Assembly (NCBI GenBank): GCA_017480565.1
Contig: JAFVAL010000056.1
Coordinates: forward strand, 1-64,000
From: Lachnospiraceae bacterium
Lineage (GTDB): Bacteria > Bacillota > Clostridia > Lachnospirales > Lachnospiraceae
Direction: 5' to 3'
Length of the DNA stretch: 64,000 nt
In this document: positions 61,932 through 64,000 of the stretch, one piece after another
Position numbering within the stretch: position 1 is the first letter of the stretch
Layout of the letters: the number at the start of each line of letters is the position of its first letter
Made by a program: the position numbers and the translations under genes
Notes under the pieces: model-generated
Database searches by the model: none
Seen by the model: only the letters and a program-made list of their open reading frames with translations
What the model was told of the DNA's origin: nothing

Positions 61932-61975
61932 TATAAGATAATGTCCCTTGTCTATTATCCGTATTCTTTTTGTCT

Positions 61976-63343
61976 TTATGCCTTCGCCTGCTGGTCCAGC
62001 ATCTCGTTGGCCTTCTCGACCTTCTGGAAGTAGAGCAGAACCGTCATAATTGCGGTAATAATCAGCGGAAGAACTGCGTACATCAGGCTAATCATATTGA
62101 TCGCACTTGCGGGCTGAACCGCCAGTGTTCCATCATAATGTGCCAGCGCAAGCAGCCATCCGGCTCCTGCTGTACCAAGGCCCTGACCAATCTTTGATCC
62201 CATGGAGTTGCAGCTAAAGACAGAACCCTCGATATGAACCTTGTCTTTGCGGTAAGAATATCCTGCGATCTCTGCCTGGATTGCGTTTCCATTTGCAATC
62301 ATGGGCGCTGCACAGAACCAGCGGACCACAGAGAAGACCAGCATCAGCGCAACCTTGCCCTGCATGCCAAAAATCGCGAAGGGGACGCATCCCAGCGTGG
62401 AGATTGCCATGCTGTAGAGGTTCACCTTATAAATTCCGAATCGCTTCACCAATGCCGGTGTAAGCGCAAGGCCAATCACCAGCGGGAACACGGTTGTTAA
62501 CTGGAATGTCGCCAACATTGCAGGTGCGCCAAGGCGATATGTCATGTAGTAAATACCCACGGCTGCCGCGATATTGTTGAGCAGGTTGTAAAGTGTTCCG
62601 ATCAATAACTGCTGCACAAAATAAGGATTCGTAAACACATATTTTAAGTTCTGGAACAGATTTGTTTTCTGCTGCGGCTGTTCCGACTCCTGATCTGTCC
62701 CCATCTCTAATTCAGCTTCTGAAAGCTCTTTATTTCCTGCGAAGCAAATGAGATCCAGCACGACAAATACAACAGAGTAGATGAGTGCCGTCCATCTCCA
62801 GCCGACAACGCCGCCGCCAAAACCGTTCACCATCGCCATGGTAAGCGCAGAAGTCACCAGACTTCCAAGGGTTGCAAAGGCAAATCTGTAAACGCCAAGC
62901 TGGACGCGTTCGTTTTTGTTGGCTGTAATCAGCGCGGAGAGCGTTGAATATGCCACATTGTTTGCCGTAAAGAAGAAGTCATTTAATACCGTATAGATCA
63001 CAAAGAAATAGGCATACTGCAAAACCTGAGACATCACAGGCGTGCTGAATAAGAGGAATTCGCAGATCGCAATCGGGAAGATCGTCCAGAAAATATACGG
63101 TCTTGCCTTCCCCCATTTGGAATGTGTACGGTCGATCATCGTGCCCGCCAATACGTCTGTAATTCCGTCGAGAACACGGCTGATAATCATCAATGTGCCG
63201 ACAATGCCGGAATTGAGGCCCACGGTGTCGGTCAAATAAATTAACATGAAGCCTGTAATCACACCGTAGCAGAAATTGGTTGCCATGTCTCCGGTGCCGT
63301 AAGCCATCTTATTACCAAATTTCAAATATGTTTTCTCGTTCAT
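61976..63343 (-). CDS. GPH-family sugar:cation symporter
   Basis: 455 residues, twelve membrane helices. Family motifs: MAYGTGDMATNFCYG at the start, ISRVLDGITDVLAGTMIDRT and KARPYIFW. It lies 46 bases after the GH3 glycosidase gene and is the last gene before a terminator. It probably imports the oligosaccharide or glycoside that the GH3 enzyme cleaves. Confidence 0.88.
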   Translation of the reverse strand: MNEKTYLKFGNKMAYGTGDMATNFCYGVITGFMLIYLTDTVGLNSGIVGTLMIISRVLDGITDVLAGTMIDRTHSKWGKARPYIFWTIFPIAICEFLLFSTPVMSQVLQYAYFFVIYTVLNDFFFTANNVAYSTLSALITANKNERVQLGVYRFAFATLGSLVTSALTMAMVNGFGGGVVGWRWTALIYSVVFVVLDLICFAGNKELSEAELEMGTDQESEQPQQKTNLFQNLKYVFTNPYFVQQLLIGTLYNLLNNIAAAVGIYYMTYRLGAPAMLATFQLTTVFPLVIGLALTPALVKRFGIYKVNLYSMAISTLGCVPFAIFGMQGKVALMLVFSVVRWFCAAPMIANGNAIQAEIAGYSYRKDKVHIEGSVFSCNSMGSKIGQGLGTAGAGWLLALAHYDGTLAVQPASAINMISLMYAVLPLIITAIMTVLLYFQKVEKANEMLDQQAKA

Positions 63344-63389
63344 TTGATAAATCCGTCCTTCCTTTTCACAAAACTATATTGATGAAACA

Positions 63390-64000
63390 TTAGCCATTGA
63401 TCTGAACATCTGCATAAAAGCTGCGCTTTCTAGGATTCACAGGGATCGTTTTCTCCTGCTTTACGGAGGCAACCGCACGGTGATCATCACTGTTGCTGCC
63501 GATAAAGAATTCAAAGTCTCCCTTCTCTAACACCCAGTGATAACCGGAATCTTCAAACGCGAGCTGATCCAGGTTAAATGTGAAGGTCACTTGCTTGCTC
63601 TCGCCCTTTTTGAGCGCAACACGCGCAAAGCCGATCAGTTCCTGTCTCGGACGGATCACGGAGGCCAGAACATCTTTACCGTAGAGCTGAACGACTTCCT
63701 CACCGTCGCACTCGCCGACATTTTCCACAGTCACAGTCGCAGTAACAGTGCCATCGTCCGCTTTGCTGACGGAGAAATCACTGTATGCAAAGCTGGTGTA
63801 GCTCAGGCCATAGCCGAACGGTGCCAGCGGGCTGCTTTCGCTGTTGATATAACCCGTGTTGATGAGGCCTTTGTTATAGGCTGCGGAGGAACCGTTGTTC
63901 TGATAATGGTAGATCGGCAGATGACCTGCACTTCTCGGAACCGTGATCGGTGTACGGCCTGCAGGATTATAAGCACCACTGATCACTTCCGCGATTGCTT
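63390..64000 (-). CDS. GH3 beta-glycosidase, C-terminal part only
   Basis: The frame is open to the right edge and gives about 203 residues of the C-terminus. It begins AIAEVISGAYNPAGRTPIT with LAPFGYGLSYTSFAYSD, the end of the GH3 (alpha/beta)6 sandwich domain. A fibronectin III-like domain follows (VTVENVGECDGEEVVQLYGK...FTFNLDQLAF). The catalytic domain lies beyond the window, so substrate specificity cannot be judged. Confidence 0.9.
   Translation of the reverse strand, partial: AIAEVISGAYNPAGRTPITVPRSAGHLPIYHYQNNGSSAAYNKGLINTGYINSESSPLAPFGYGLSYTSFAYSDFSVSKADDGTVTATVTVENVGECDGEEVVQLYGKDVLASVIRPRQELIGFARVALKKGESKQVTFTFNLDQLAFEDSGYHWVLEKGDFEFFIGSNSDDHRAVASVKQEKTIPVNPRKRSFYADVQING

Overview
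The window looks like a chromosomal segment of an anaerobic gut-type Clostridia, most probably Lachnospiraceae. The reasons are the moderate GC content, strong AGGAGG-type ribosome sites, a two-subunit glycine decarboxylase behind a tandem glycine riboswitch, a clostridial-order rnfC-(D/G)-E-A-B operon, GPH-type sugar symporters with GH2/GH3 glycosidases, and Gram-positive surface proteins. No rRNA, tRNA, prophage, IS element or CRISPR array was recognised. Almost everything is on the minus strand. Only an AraC regulator, a carbohydrate acetylesterase and a YibE/F protein are on the plus strand.

Layout: (1) 1-5.6 kb, a very large secreted DNRLRE/RHS-repeat protein cut by the window edge. (2) 5.7-10.7 kb, a YheO-type PAS regulator, a VanR/VanS-like two-component pair and a YfhO membrane protein. 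(3) 11.1-23.6 kb, the central feature: a nearly gapless run of rnfC, an rnfD-rnfG fusion, rnfE, rnfA, rnfB, tatB, tatA, tatC, a Tat-exported FMN/FAD reductase, pentahaem nitrite reductase nrfA, a NusG-domain-II protein, and the cytochrome c maturation pair ccsB/ccsA. (4) 23.7-30.6 kb, a glycine cleavage operon gcvT-H-PA-PB, lpdA and lplA under a tandem glycine riboswitch. (5) 30.6-38.2 kb, a beta-mannoside utilisation cluster (symporter, beta-mannosidase, SGNH esterase) divergent from an AraC regulator and an acetylesterase. (6) 38.7-41.6 kb, a CAT-family acetyltransferase, a flavin reductase and a first HipBA-like module. (7) 41.7-51.2 kb, two giant secreted proteins, one with a caspase-like domain and one with a PHP metallo-hydrolase domain and a sortase-type tail. 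(8) 51.4-58.7 kb, a YgjV-GNAT protein, YibE/F, HypA, a 912-residue Fe-S flavoprotein with an ArsR-type regulator, a nicotinamidase-like hydrolase and a phosphopantetheinyl transferase-GNAT fusion. (9) 58.7-64 kb, a second HipBA module, a metallophosphoesterase, an alpha/beta hydrolase, a fragment of a histidine phosphatase gene, a GPH symporter and the C-terminal part of a GH3 glycosidase.

How the genes may work together: the 12.5-kb rnf-tat-reductase-nrfA-ccs run encodes a ferredoxin:NAD+ ion pump whose RnfG part faces outward, a translocase for folded flavoproteins, an exported flavin reductase, a membrane-anchored nitrite reductase and the machinery to attach its haems. No quinol dehydrogenase (NrfH) is present. 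The inference is a quinone-independent anaerobic respiratory chain in which Rnf feeds external reductases.

A second unexpected element is a family of 63-65 bp tandem repeats, each containing a 31-34 bp block bounded by GACYC/GRGTC-like inverted ends. The family occurs twice, each time directly 3' of an operon and in the sense direction (10838-11065 and 38304-38628). All functional statements are from reading the sequence; no database search was run.
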